NCBI GenBank assembly: GCA_023382975.1
Contig: JAHDXO010000034.1
Location: forward strand, 54,008-118,007
DNA: 64,000 bases
Direction of reading: 5' to 3'
From: Pirellulaceae bacterium
GTDB taxonomy: Bacteria; Planctomycetota; Planctomycetia; Pirellulales; Pirellulaceae
Within the stretch, counting starts at the first letter, position 1; every line of letters starts with the position of its first letter. Of this stretch, positions 1-8,447 are shown piece after piece. Position numbers and translations under genes: made by a program. The notes below the pieces were generated by a model, which made no database searches, was not told the origin of the DNA, and was given only the letters and a program-made list of their open reading frames with translations.

Positions 1-161
1 GCGAACATCGACACGCCCACCGCAAACCAGTTCATCCGGCGTCCGCCAACGAAATAGTCTTCGTTGTTCTGCTGCCCGCGCATACTCCAGAGCGCCAAGC
101 CGGAGACGAAACCCAGGTAGGCCAAGCAGACGAGCCAGTCGATCGGGCTGAGACCTAGCAT
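1..161 (-). CDS. Sodium:solute symporter (SSS family), N-terminal part
   Basis: The gene runs off the left edge, so only the first 53 residues are visible. They read as a short hydrophobic helix (SPIDWLVCLAYLGFVSGLAL), then the motif EDYFVGGRRMNWFAVGVSMF, which is characteristic of the first loop and second helix of SSS-type transporters. These proteins couple sodium entry to uptake of sugars, carboxylates or similar solutes at the cytoplasmic membrane. The ATG at 161 is the only sensible start. The substrate cannot be told from this fragment. The neighbouring gene downstream on the same strand is outside the window. Confidence 0.8.
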   Translation of the reverse strand, partial: MLGLSPIDWLVCLAYLGFVSGLALWSMRGQQNNEDYFVGGRRMNWFAVGVSMF

Positions 162-247
162 GTCGCCGAGTATAGCTGGCTCTCGGTTCTGCGGAAAGAT
201 CCCTCGTTGGCCGCGGAGCACCGTTGGCCGATGAACTGGAAACGGCG

Positions 248-2635
248 CTACCGGTGCCAGGGTGGGGCGAGGAAGTTGATGGCTTCTTCGAAGGTGGCCT
301 TGCGGCGGAAGTCGGCTGGGTCGTAGGCGGGCTGGTTGGGGTCGGGACCAGTCCATTGCGCATGCTGCCGGCCGAAGTAGCTGCCGTAGAATTGATAATT
401 GGTGTCCACCCAGCGGCTGACGATCATCCGTTCCATGTCCGTGAGCATCTGGGCGTGGTTGTCCTTGGCATTCGCCGGATGCTTGGCGTCGGTCAAGACG
501 GCCATCAGCTTGCTGGCATGGCTTCCCAATTGCTTGGGCGGCAGGTACGCGCCGTTGAAGTTGCCGCGGTCGCCGTGCAGGAAGGACGTGAATTCGGGGA
601 TGATCGGCCCGGCCAACTCCCGTTTGGCAAGTTCCTCGTAGGACGTGTTGTAGAAGGCCGTGGTCTCGCCCGTCAGGCGCAGACCGCCGGCCGGTTCATT
701 GGCGCCGTGGCAGCCGACGCATTTCGCATCGAGGATCGGCTGGATGTCTGTCGGGTAGTGGATGACTTGTCCGGCGAGACCGTCTCCGCCGTTCTCGACC
801 AGATCGCACGGTTGCGGCTGGGGGACGCTCGGCTCGCGCGCCAGGGCCAGCGGCGTCAGCGAGCTGCCGACGTGCGCGGTCCGGCTGGATTGACCGTGGC
901 AGCCCGTGCAGGACCGGACTTCGCCGGCCCCGTAGTGAACGTAGGTCCGCTCGCGCTGCAGCTCGCGGAAGTTCTCGTCCAGGGCTTGGAAGAACAAGCT
1001 GCGGTCGGCGGGCACCAGGAAGTGGGCCGAGCCGTCTGCTTCCACGGGGACCAGCCCCCACTGGACTCGCGGCCACAAGGCGGCTTTCCAACTGGAACTG
1101 CTGTTGGACGGCGACCACTGGCGGCCCGTGGACCAGTACCGAGGCAGCGCCTCGTTGATCCGCAGCCACTTGACTTCGCCCGGCTCGACTCCCTCCATGC
1201 CGTGGTGGATGTTGGTCACGATGCACAGGGCTTGACCCGTGGCGGCGTACCGGGGGTCGCGGATCGATTCCCGCTTCGGCGGGACGGTCCGCGAGACCAG
1301 CGGCAGCGGATGCCAGCAGGACAACTGCGGGTCGGCATGGACGAAACGGTGTTTTCCGTCGACATCGATCAAGTACAGAGCATAGGCGTTGGGCACCTCC
1401 TTGTAGTGATCGGTGGGTTCGACCTTGTACGAGACCAGAAACTCCCGCTCGCTGACCGGATAGGGATGCGTGTACAGGTGCCCGCTACGACCGTCGCGGT
1501 CGTGGACGTACGAGCCGTCCGCTGTGCGGAAATGCCAGCCGGGTTCCGTCCGGCGTTCGACAAAAACGTGCGGGGTCAGGTTGGTCACTGCGTACCGGTC
1601 GTCGTTCTGGACGTAGTCCGGTTGATTCGGGTCGGGGCCGCGCGTCCGCACTCCCTTGCCGAAATCGACCAGCATGATCGATCCCACGCAACCGCCTTGC
1701 GGAAAGTGGCACGTGCCCACGCACACCAGGCGATGGTCGCTGCCAGGCAGCGGCTGCGGGTACATGTAGACGGTCGTCGTATCGTCGGCCAGCCCGTACA
1801 GTTCCTGAAGCCCGGTCCCGTCGGGATTCATGGTCCAGATGGTTTTCGCCACGCGGGCGCCTTTGTCGATGTACTCCCAGCGGTGATACATCACGCGGCC
1901 ATTGTCGAGCACCACGGGGCAGAATTCGCTGACGGGACTGCGGCTCAGTTGGACCACGTGCGACCCGTCGGCGTTCATGCGATGCAACACGGGAACGGCC
2001 AGATGGGCCGACCCGCCGCAAAGCACCGTGTGTTCGCAACGGGTCGAGGAAAAGATGATGCCGCCATCCGGCAGATAGCAGGGGTGGATGTCGTCCGTGT
2101 GCCAGCCCTTGCGCCACCTTGCGGCTTTCTCCGCTTCGTCGTCGGGCGGGAACGATACCTGGCGCAAGCCCGTGCCGTCGACACCGACTTCCCAGATGCG
2201 GAAGCCCGATCCCGGATCTTGTCGGAAGTCGAACAGGATCTTACGGGCATCGAACGACAAGCTGGTCTTTCCAATGAAGCCTTTGCCACCGGGCAGGTCG
2301 GCCGCGGTCACAACGGGCCGCTCCGACCGGGTGCGGAGATTAAAGACATAGATCCCGTTCTCAGGCAGAAAGCGGTCGGGGCTGGTGCCGTTGTTGATGT
2401 CGGTGTAGTAGTGATCGGACGAATAGGGCTTGCGCTTTACGAACACGATTTCGTCGCAGCCCACCGTCTCTGGACCGACGACCGGGGACTCGGCCGTCCG
2501 ATTCGTGTCCGTCCCGCCCCCGGACTCGCTGGCCTCCGCCAACGCAATCCACGGCAGCATTCCGGCCAGGATGGCGATTGCCAGAGAAGCGAAAGAAACC
2601 GAAGCCACCGAGCGGATGCGGGATGTTTGGTTCAT
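248..2635 (-). CDS. HzsA-related exported dihaem cytochrome c / beta-propeller protein
   Basis: This 795-aa protein has an N-terminal signal sequence (hydrophobic core about residues 13-33), a TolB/PD40-like beta-propeller (about 60-430, with repeated blades such as MNADGSHVVQLS and MNPDGTGLQELY) and a C-terminal cytochrome region with CTGCH at 576-580 and CVGCH at 639-643. This is the arrangement of planctomycete proteins related to the hydrazine synthase alpha subunit. Residues 305-310 (CVGTCH) form an unusual CxxxCH. The family is wide in non-anammox planctomycetes, so hydrazine synthesis is not implied; a periplasmic redox enzyme is the safe reading. No partner subunit lies next to it. 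It stands alone between the symporter and a divergent toxin-antitoxin pair. Confidence 0.8.
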   Translation of the reverse strand: MNQTSRIRSVASVSFASLAIAILAGMLPWIALAEASESGGGTDTNRTAESPVVGPETVGCDEIVFVKRKPYSSDHYYTDINNGTSPDRFLPENGIYVFNLRTRSERPVVTAADLPGGKGFIGKTSLSFDARKILFDFRQDPGSGFRIWEVGVDGTGLRQVSFPPDDEAEKAARWRKGWHTDDIHPCYLPDGGIIFSSTRCEHTVLCGGSAHLAVPVLHRMNADGSHVVQLSRSPVSEFCPVVLDNGRVMYHRWEYIDKGARVAKTIWTMNPDGTGLQELYGLADDTTTVYMYPQPLPGSDHRLVCVGTCHFPQGGCVGSIMLVDFGKGVRTRGPDPNQPDYVQNDDRYAVTNLTPHVFVERRTEPGWHFRTADGSYVHDRDGRSGHLYTHPYPVSEREFLVSYKVEPTDHYKEVPNAYALYLIDVDGKHRFVHADPQLSCWHPLPLVSRTVPPKRESIRDPRYAATGQALCIVTNIHHGMEGVEPGEVKWLRINEALPRYWSTGRQWSPSNSSSSWKAALWPRVQWGLVPVEADGSAHFLVPADRSLFFQALDENFRELQRERTYVHYGAGEVRSCTGCHGQSSRTAHVGSSLTPLALAREPSVPQPQPCDLVENGGDGLAGQVIHYPTDIQPILDAKCVGCHGANEPAGGLRLTGETTAFYNTSYEELAKRELAGPIIPEFTSFLHGDRGNFNGAYLPPKQLGSHASKLMAVLTDAKHPANAKDNHAQMLTDMERMIVSRWVDTNYQFYGSYFGRQHAQWTGPDPNQPAYDPADFRRKATFEEAINFLAPPWHR

Positions 2636-2877
2636 CGACGGCCGTCCTCAAAACGAGTTACTTCCTGTGATCGAGGCGCTGTGCGCTCGACGTTTCACCG
2701 ACATGGAAAGTCTACCAAGGCGAAACGACCACCGTCAACGGACCATTCCAAGCTGGCCGCCTTCGCCGCGGCCGAAATCCGGTCTGGGGTTGAATCGACG
2801 GCGTCGAGCGTTGGCAGGGTGGCAATTCCACGGCGAGCGTCTAGAATTTGAGAAACCGAAACCAGGAGGTTCTCCCT

Positions 2878-3105
2878 ATGTTCCAATCTCTTCGAGGAAT
2901 CTGCCGCGACGGTCGAGTGGAATTGCTAGAACCTCTGCCCCAAGATGCAGAGGGACAGGTCATCGTCACTTTCCTCAACTCCGGGCCGGTTCGTCTGGAT
3001 GAGCGCGGCATCAGCGTGCAGCAGGCGGCGAACTTGCGTCAGCGACTGGCGGCGTTCGCCGACGATTGGGACCGACCGGAGATGGGTGTTTACGATGACC
3101 TTTAA
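2878..3105 (+). CDS. Antitoxin of a MazF-type toxin-antitoxin pair
   Basis: A 75-aa protein whose first half (RDGRVELLEPLPQDAEGQVIVTFL) resembles the small DNA-binding beta domain of DUF104/AF2212-type antitoxins. Its acidic tail (FADDWDRPEMGVYDDL) is the kind of segment that blocks a MazF active site. The ATG at 2878 follows a strong Shine-Dalgarno AGGAGG; an earlier in-frame TTG at 2848 has none. A possible -10 box TAGAAT lies at 2842-2847. The stop codon overlaps the toxin start by 11 nt, so the two are translationally coupled. It is expected to bind the toxin and repress its own promoter, as is usual for the class. Confidence 0.75.
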   Translation: MFQSLRGICRDGRVELLEPLPQDAEGQVIVTFLNSGPVRLDERGISVQQAANLRQRLAAFADDWDRPEMGVYDDL

Positions 3106-3442
3106 TCGCGGCGACGTGGTTCTCGTCCTGTTCCCCGACTCCAACCTTCGGACAGCCAAGCGGCGTCCTGCGCTGGTAGTTCAGCAGGACTGCTTGCAGA
3201 CCGGGCTGTCGCAAACCATCGTGGCCATGATCAGCAGCAACATGGCCCGTGACGGGCATCCCAGCCGTGTTGCAATCCGGTTGGGCGATCCGGAGATCCA
3301 AGCCATGGGTTTACACACCGATTCGATCGTCATGACCGATAATCTGGCTACGATCCTAGAGAAGGAGATCGACCGAACGATCGGACATTGTCAGGACATG
3401 CGAACGGTGGACAACGCGCTTCGGCATACGTTGGGCCTGTAG
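3095..3442 (+). CDS. mazF: MazF/PemK-type mRNA interferase toxin
   Basis: A 115-aa protein of normal MazF length. It begins MTFNRGDVVLVLFPDSN, continues KRRPALVVQQD and holds the internal TIVAMISSN strand and a late TDSIVMTDNLATI segment, all typical of the MazF/PemK/CcdB fold. Members cleave single-stranded RNA in the cytoplasm, usually at short specific sequences, and are neutralised by the antitoxin encoded just upstream. The start ATG at 3095 lies inside the end of the antitoxin gene. The longer frame upstream of it is the other reading frame of the antitoxin. The cleavage site cannot be predicted. Confidence 0.88.
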   Translation: MTFNRGDVVLVLFPDSNLRTAKRRPALVVQQDCLQTGLSQTIVAMISSNMARDGHPSRVAIRLGDPEIQAMGLHTDSIVMTDNLATILEKEIDRTIGHCQDMRTVDNALRHTLGL

Positions 3443-3695
3443 GGGAAACGTACCTCCCAACGAGCGTATCATCAACTGAAGGGAAACCAGCCATGAGTGA
3501 GATTGTGACCCGGTGCAGATCCTTGAGGACGAGCGCTGCTGATGGTCTAGCAGTGTCTACGATGCCGTGCTTCATCCCCCCTTTGCGTGGCGAACGCGAT
3601 AGACCGCATCGCGCTGCGCGGGATCGGGGTGGCGATCCAGACGTTGCAAAGCTTTGATTCCTTCAATGCTCGAAGAGCTAAACGGATAGTACGAC

Positions 3696-6600
3696 ATGCG
3701 TTTCACGACGATGCTGATGGCAACCTGGATCGGATGGGCAGCCCTGGTTCCGGCGACAGCGGGCGAAGCGCTCATGCCGAAAACGCTGGAGCAATCCTTG
3801 CTGGAGGAAGTTCCGGAGGAACTGGCGCGGGCGGCCCGGGAAGACGGCGATCCGCGATTGGGTGCGCTCGCTTTCTATCACCCTCAGTTGGCTTGTACCA
3901 AGTGCCACGGGATCGGCGACGAGCAGACGCCGCTGGGACCAAATCTGAGCGTGCCGCGGGAGAACGAAGAGAAGGCCGATCCGGTCGAGTCGATCTTGCT
4001 GCCGTCGAAGTCGATTCGCAAGGGCTACGAGACGGCCGTGGTGATCACCGACGAGGGCAAGACGATCAGCGGCCTGTTGGTCGAGCAGAATCCCGAGCGA
4101 CTGGTGCTGCGCGACGTAGCGGACGTGGACAAGACGATCGTCATCGACCGGCAGACGATCGACGATCAGATGACCAGCCAGACCTCGATTATGCCCGCCG
4201 GGTTGGTCAACTCGCTGGCCAGCCGCCAACAGTTCCTGGATCTGCTGGCCTACGTGATCGAGGTCACCGAGAAGGGGCCTCGCCGGGCACAGCAACTGCA
4301 ACCGCCGGCCGCGTTGTACGCCGTCGCGCCGCTGCCGGCCTACGAGAACGATCTGGACCACGCGGGTCTGATCCGCGACAGCGACCAGGCGTCCTTTCAG
4401 CGCGGTCAGAGAATCTACCGAAGTCTGTGTCTGAGCTGTCACGGCACCAAGGACGAACCGGGTTCGCTGCCCACGTCGCTGCGGTTCGCATCCGGATCGT
4501 TCAAACGCGGCGGCGACCCGTACAGCATGTACCAGACGCTGACCAAAGGCTACGGTCTGATGATGCCGCAATCCGGCATGGTCCCGCAGCAGAAATACGA
4601 CGTGATCCACTACATCCGCGAGGCGTTCGTCAAGCCGTGGAATCCCGGCCAATACGCCGCGGTCGACGAAGACTATCTGGCTCAACTGCCGCCCGGCAGC
4701 GGCCGCGGTCCCGAACCGGAGAGTCTCGAACCCTGGGTCAGCATGGACTACGGCCCGCACCTGACCGCCTCGTACGAAGTGGGCAATGACGGCACGAACT
4801 TCGCCTACAAGGGGATCGCCGTTCGGCTGGACCCGGGCGCCGGCGGAGTGTCGCGCGGCAGTCACTGGATGCTGTTCGACCACGACACGCTACGTTGGGC
4901 CGCCGCCTGGAGCGGCCGGGAGTTCATCGACTACAACGGAATCCTGTTCAACGGCCACCACGGGGTTCATCCCCGGATCGTCGGCCGAGTCCAAGTGAAC
5001 AATCCAACCGGCCCCGGCTGGGCGAATCCCCAAAGCGGCGATTTCACGGATTCGCGTCTGCGCGGCCGGGACGGTCGGTTCTACGGACCTCTGGCCCGCG
5101 ATTGGGCTCGCTACCGCGGCATGTACCATTTTGGCAATCGAGTGATCCTTTCCTACACCGTGGGCGACACGCCCGTGTTGGAGATGCCCGGCGTCGATAC
5201 GGATGGGGCGGAGCCGGTCTTCACCCGCACGCTGGACATCGGACCGCGCCGCGAGGAACTGGTTCTGCAAGTGGCGCGCGTCGAGGAAGCCACCCTGCGG
5301 ACCATCGAGCCGGCCACGACGGCCGTGTGGTTCGGCCAGCCTCGGACCAGCGAGCCGTCCGCCGATGTCCGCTTCGACGGCGCGACTTGGCTGCAAATCG
5401 ACGAAGCCGAGGATTTCGATCTCACGGGCCGCGACTACACCGTCTTTGCCCGCATCAACACTCGCCGCGGCGGCTCGATCTTCTGCCAGACCAAGCCGGA
5501 AGGAAACTGGGTGCCGGACGGCAAAACTTTGTTCGTGCGAGGCGGCCGGCTGGTCTTCGACATCGGCTGGGTCGGCGCCGTCACGTCGCGCAGTGCGGTG
5601 GATGATGGTCGCTGGCACGAGGTCGCCATGACGTACCAACATGCCGACGGTCAAGTTCGGCTGTACATCGACGGTCGTCTGGATGCCGAGGGACGGCTGA
5701 AACCCAAGCAGGCCGTGCAAGGACACGTCGTCCGAATCGGCTTCACCGCACCCAACTTCCCCGGTCCCCAGTCGTCTTTCGAAGGACAGATCGACAGCGT
5801 GTCCTTCTTCGATCGCTGCCTGGAGAAACGACAGATCGAGCAACTGTCGGCCGGCCCGAGCTTGCCTGAGGGTGCCGAACGGTTGGGACAGGCGACTGGC
5901 CGCGTTCCGGAGCCCGTCGCTCGTTGGCAGCCGTCATTGGCTCGCGGCGAGTCGGTGGAAGACCTGACCGGAAACGGCCACGGCGCGCGCGTGCTGCGAG
6001 GCGCCGCCGCGTCCAGTCCCGCGGGGGCGATGCTCGCCGGAATCCGGCCGCCCGTGGACGGCGTCCGATGGACCGCCGATGCACAAGGCAATCTGCGGCT
6101 GCGCATTCCGGCGGGCGACGAGACGCTGAAATTCACCGTGGCCACGGTCCGCGTCGACGGCGACCAGCCCGCCGAATCCCTGCTGCGGCGCGTGACCGAG
6201 GGGGACGAGTCGTGGGATCTGCCGCTGTTGACCAAGGGCGGACCGCCTCGTTGGCCCGACCGGTTGACCACTCAGGGCGTTCTGGGCGACGACCCCGGCC
6301 CGTTTGCCATCGACGTGCTGCAGCACCCCGATCCGAACCCGTGGTCGTGCCGCACGAGACTGACCGGTTTCGACTTCTTTCCGGACGAGCGTCGCGCGGC
6401 GGTCTGCACGTGGGACGGGGACGTCTGGATCGCGGACGGCATCGACCCGACGGCTTCCGAAAATCGCGAGCCCGGCCAGCCGGCCACGTTCCCGATCACC
6501 TGGCAGCGGATCGCCAGCGGTTTGTTTCAGCCGCTGGGCCTGAAGATCGTCGACGGGCGGATCTTCGTGGCGTGCCGCAATCAACTGGTCGTCTTGCACG

Positions 6601-7658
6601 ATCTGAACGGCGACGGCGAGACGGATTACTACGAAAACTTCAACAGCGATCACCAGGTCACCGAACATTTCCACGAGTTCGCGATGGGGTTGCAAACCGA
6701 CGCCGAAGGCAACTTCTACTACGCCAAGTCCGCGCGTCATGCCCTGCCGGCGCTGGTGCCGCACCACGGCACACTGCTGAAGGTCAGCCGGGATGGAAGC
6801 CGCACCGAGATCCTGGCCCACGGGTTCCGCGCGGCCAACGGCGTCTGCGTCAATCCGGATGGAACGTTCTTCGTCACGGATCAGGAAGGGCACTGGATGC
6901 CCAAGAACCGCATCAATTGGATCGACCGGCCGGGAAAATACTACGGAAACTTCTGGGGCTATCACGACATCGCCGATCCGTCGGACGAGGCGATGGAAGC
7001 ACCACTGTGCTGGATCACCAACGCCATGGACCGCTCGCCGGCCGAACTGCTGTGGGTCGACTCGCCCGCCTGGGGGCCGCTGCAGGGCAGTCTGCTGAAC
7101 TTGTCCTACGGCTACGGCAAGATCTACGTCGTGCCGCACGAGCGCATCGGTGACCGGATGCAGGGCGGTGTTTGCGAATTGCCGCTGCCCCCCTTCCCCA
7201 CGGGCATCATGCGAGGCCGGTTCCATCCCCGCAACGGCCAGTTGTACACCTGCGGTATGTACGCCTGGGCTGCCAACCCCCAGCAACCGGGCGGATTCTA
7301 CCGCGTACGTTACACCGGGCGGCCCGTCTATCTGCCGGTGGAACTGAAGGCGCACGGACAAACCGTGGAGATCACTTTCAGCGGCCAACTCGACCCGAAG
7401 ACCGCCGGCGACCCGACGAACTACCGAGTCAAAGCCTGGTCGATCAAGCGGACCCAACGCTATGGATCGGACCACTTCGACGAACATGCTCTGCCGGTCG
7501 AGTCGGCCACCATCGCCGAGGACGGACGAACGGTACGGTTGGCAATCCCCGCCCTGCATCCAACTCAGTGCATGGAGATCCGCTACGCGATGCAAGCCCT
7601 CGACGGCGAATTCATCGACGGCCGCATTCACAACACCATCCATCCCGAGACCGATTAG
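3696..7658 (+). CDS. Exported c-type cytochrome with DUF6797-like, LamG and propeller domains
   Basis: This 1320-aa protein has a signal sequence (about 1-22), a first haem site CTKCH (67-71) inside a planctomycete-type haem-binding domain, a second site CLSCH (245-249), a region like DUF6797 (about 330-545), a LamG/concanavalin-like jelly-roll (about 555-705; GRDYTVFARINTRRGG, WHEVAMTYQH, LYIDGRLDAEG), and a C-terminal glucose/sorbosone dehydrogenase-like propeller (about 860-1240; DGRIFVACRNQLVVLHDLNGDGETD, ANGVCVNPDGTFFVTDQEG). Such proteins are abundant in planctomycetes and are thought to oxidise or bind complex carbohydrates in the periplasm, passing electrons through the haems. The substrate is unknown. 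It appears to be a single-gene unit. Confidence 0.8.
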   Translation: MRFTTMLMATWIGWAALVPATAGEALMPKTLEQSLLEEVPEELARAAREDGDPRLGALAFYHPQLACTKCHGIGDEQTPLGPNLSVPRENEEKADPVESILLPSKSIRKGYETAVVITDEGKTISGLLVEQNPERLVLRDVADVDKTIVIDRQTIDDQMTSQTSIMPAGLVNSLASRQQFLDLLAYVIEVTEKGPRRAQQLQPPAALYAVAPLPAYENDLDHAGLIRDSDQASFQRGQRIYRSLCLSCHGTKDEPGSLPTSLRFASGSFKRGGDPYSMYQTLTKGYGLMMPQSGMVPQQKYDVIHYIREAFVKPWNPGQYAAVDEDYLAQLPPGSGRGPEPESLEPWVSMDYGPHLTASYEVGNDGTNFAYKGIAVRLDPGAGGVSRGSHWMLFDHDTLRWAAAWSGREFIDYNGILFNGHHGVHPRIVGRVQVNNPTGPGWANPQSGDFTDSRLRGRDGRFYGPLARDWARYRGMYHFGNRVILSYTVGDTPVLEMPGVDTDGAEPVFTRTLDIGPRREELVLQVARVEEATLRTIEPATTAVWFGQPRTSEPSADVRFDGATWLQIDEAEDFDLTGRDYTVFARINTRRGGSIFCQTKPEGNWVPDGKTLFVRGGRLVFDIGWVGAVTSRSAVDDGRWHEVAMTYQHADGQVRLYIDGRLDAEGRLKPKQAVQGHVVRIGFTAPNFPGPQSSFEGQIDSVSFFDRCLEKRQIEQLSAGPSLPEGAERLGQATGRVPEPVARWQPSLARGESVEDLTGNGHGARVLRGAAASSPAGAMLAGIRPPVDGVRWTADAQGNLRLRIPAGDETLKFTVATVRVDGDQPAESLLRRVTEGDESWDLPLLTKGGPPRWPDRLTTQGVLGDDPGPFAIDVLQHPDPNPWSCRTRLTGFDFFPDERRAAVCTWDGDVWIADGIDPTASENREPGQPATFPITWQRIASGLFQPLGLKIVDGRIFVACRNQLVVLHDLNGDGETDYYENFNSDHQVTEHFHEFAMGLQTDAEGNFYYAKSARHALPALVPHHGTLLKVSRDGSRTEILAHGFRAANGVCVNPDGTFFVTDQEGHWMPKNRINWIDRPGKYYGNFWGYHDIADPSDEAMEAPLCWITNAMDRSPAELLWVDSPAWGPLQGSLLNLSYGYGKIYVVPHERIGDRMQGGVCELPLPPFPTGIMRGRFHPRNGQLYTCGMYAWAANPQQPGGFYRVRYTGRPVYLPVELKAHGQTVEITFSGQLDPKTAGDPTNYRVKAWSIKRTQRYGSDHFDEHALPVESATIAEDGRTVRLAIPALHPTQCMEIRYAMQALDGEFIDGRIHNTIHPETD

Positions 7659-7863
7659 CAACGAGGCGGGAATCAAGAACGCAGCAGAACCTGTGACGGA
7701 TTAGACGCTTCGGCGGCCTGTTTCTGGCTTACGGGTCGGACGGTGGCAACTCGCCTTTGAGTGCGGCACGGCGCGCAGACACGGATCGGGACGGTGCGTC
7801 CGGGCGCTGTCGCATCGGTTTTCTGTCCAACCCAGTCGTCGCGCGCGTCGAATCTTGAAGTGA

Positions 7864-7891
7864 TTGACTGGCCGCGTTCCGCATGTAGACT
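7864..7891 (+). promoter_or_regulatory. Candidate sigma-70 promoter of the chemosensory operon
   Basis: TTGACT at 7864-7869 and TAGACT at 7886-7891 are separated by 16 nt and lie about 70 nt before the first cheW start. The 303-nt gap between the cytochrome gene and cheW (7659-7961) holds nothing else that I recognise. This is inferred from sequence only. Confidence 0.4.
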
Positions 7892-7961
7892 GGTGAAATA
7901 GGATTTGCCGATCTCGTTTCTTCTCTTCCAGTCGGAACCGGCCCGAGGGCCGCTGCTTGCG

Positions 7962-8447
7962 ATGAACGGTCGACGATCGATCGTCGTGTTCACGGTTGAC
8001 GACCAGCGGGGAGCGCTGCCGTTGCGGGTGGTGGATCGCGCGGTGCGGGCGGTGGAGGTGACGCCTCTGCCGGATGTGCCGGAACTGATCCTGGGCGCCG
8101 TCAACGTCCAGGGACAGGTGCTGCCGGTGGTCAGTCTCCGCCGCTGGCTTGGACGGCCGGACCGGGCGATCGAACCGGAGGATCATCTGCTGGTCGTCCA
8201 CTCGGACACCGGTCGCTTGGTGCTGCTGGTGGACGAAGTCTGCGGGGTGGTGGAATACGAGCCGCGACAAGCATCGCCGGTTTCCGAGGCGGTTTCTGAA
8301 ATCCCGGCAGGTTGCGAGCTGCTCGATCTGGCAGATGGACTCGTGCTGGTACCGGACTTGGAGAGAATCAAGGCGGCTTCCGAAGCTGCTCCGCGCGCGA
8401 CGGGCGCGTCGACCGAGGCGATGGCCGCACGGGAGCCAAGCGCATGA
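7962..8447 (+). CDS. cheW: CheW-type coupling protein, first copy (WspB position)
   Basis: A 161-aa CheW-fold protein. The strand pattern IVVFTVDDQRGALPLRVVDRAVRAVEVTPLPDVP, followed by ILGAVNVQGQVLPVVSLRRWLG, matches the family core, including the region that contacts receptor and kinase. It should link the receptor to CheA in the signalling array. A TTG at 7905 would add 19 residues with no similarity to CheW, so the ATG at 7962 is preferred. Its TGA overlaps the cheR ATG (ATGA), and it opens a six-gene coupled operon. The tail after about residue 140 is rich in alanine and probably unstructured. Confidence 0.85.
   Translation: MNGRRSIVVFTVDDQRGALPLRVVDRAVRAVEVTPLPDVPELILGAVNVQGQVLPVVSLRRWLGRPDRAIEPEDHLLVVHSDTGRLVLLVDEVCGVVEYEPRQASPVSEAVSEIPAGCELLDLADGLVLVPDLERIKAASEAAPRATGASTEAMAAREPSA

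Noticed and set aside
248..2635. Hydrazine synthase activity (anammox)
   Set aside because: HzsA-related proteins are widespread in ordinary planctomycetes, and no hzsB/hzsC or hao-type genes are nearby.
224..2851. 875-codon plus-strand open frame opposite the HzsA-related gene
   Set aside because: The minus-strand frame has a signal peptide, haem motifs and propeller repeats; the plus frame is its antisense shadow, caused by high GC.
3493..3657. Possible 54-aa frame after mazF, beginning MSEIVTRCRS with a GAAGGGAAA upstream
   Set aside because: The sequence turns arginine-rich and random-like after about 25 residues; no similarity and no operon context.
3443..3695. Minus-strand frame ending IKALQRLDRHPDPAQRDAVYRV
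   Set aside because: It looks slightly protein-like but lacks a convincing start or family and overlaps the start of the cytochrome gene.
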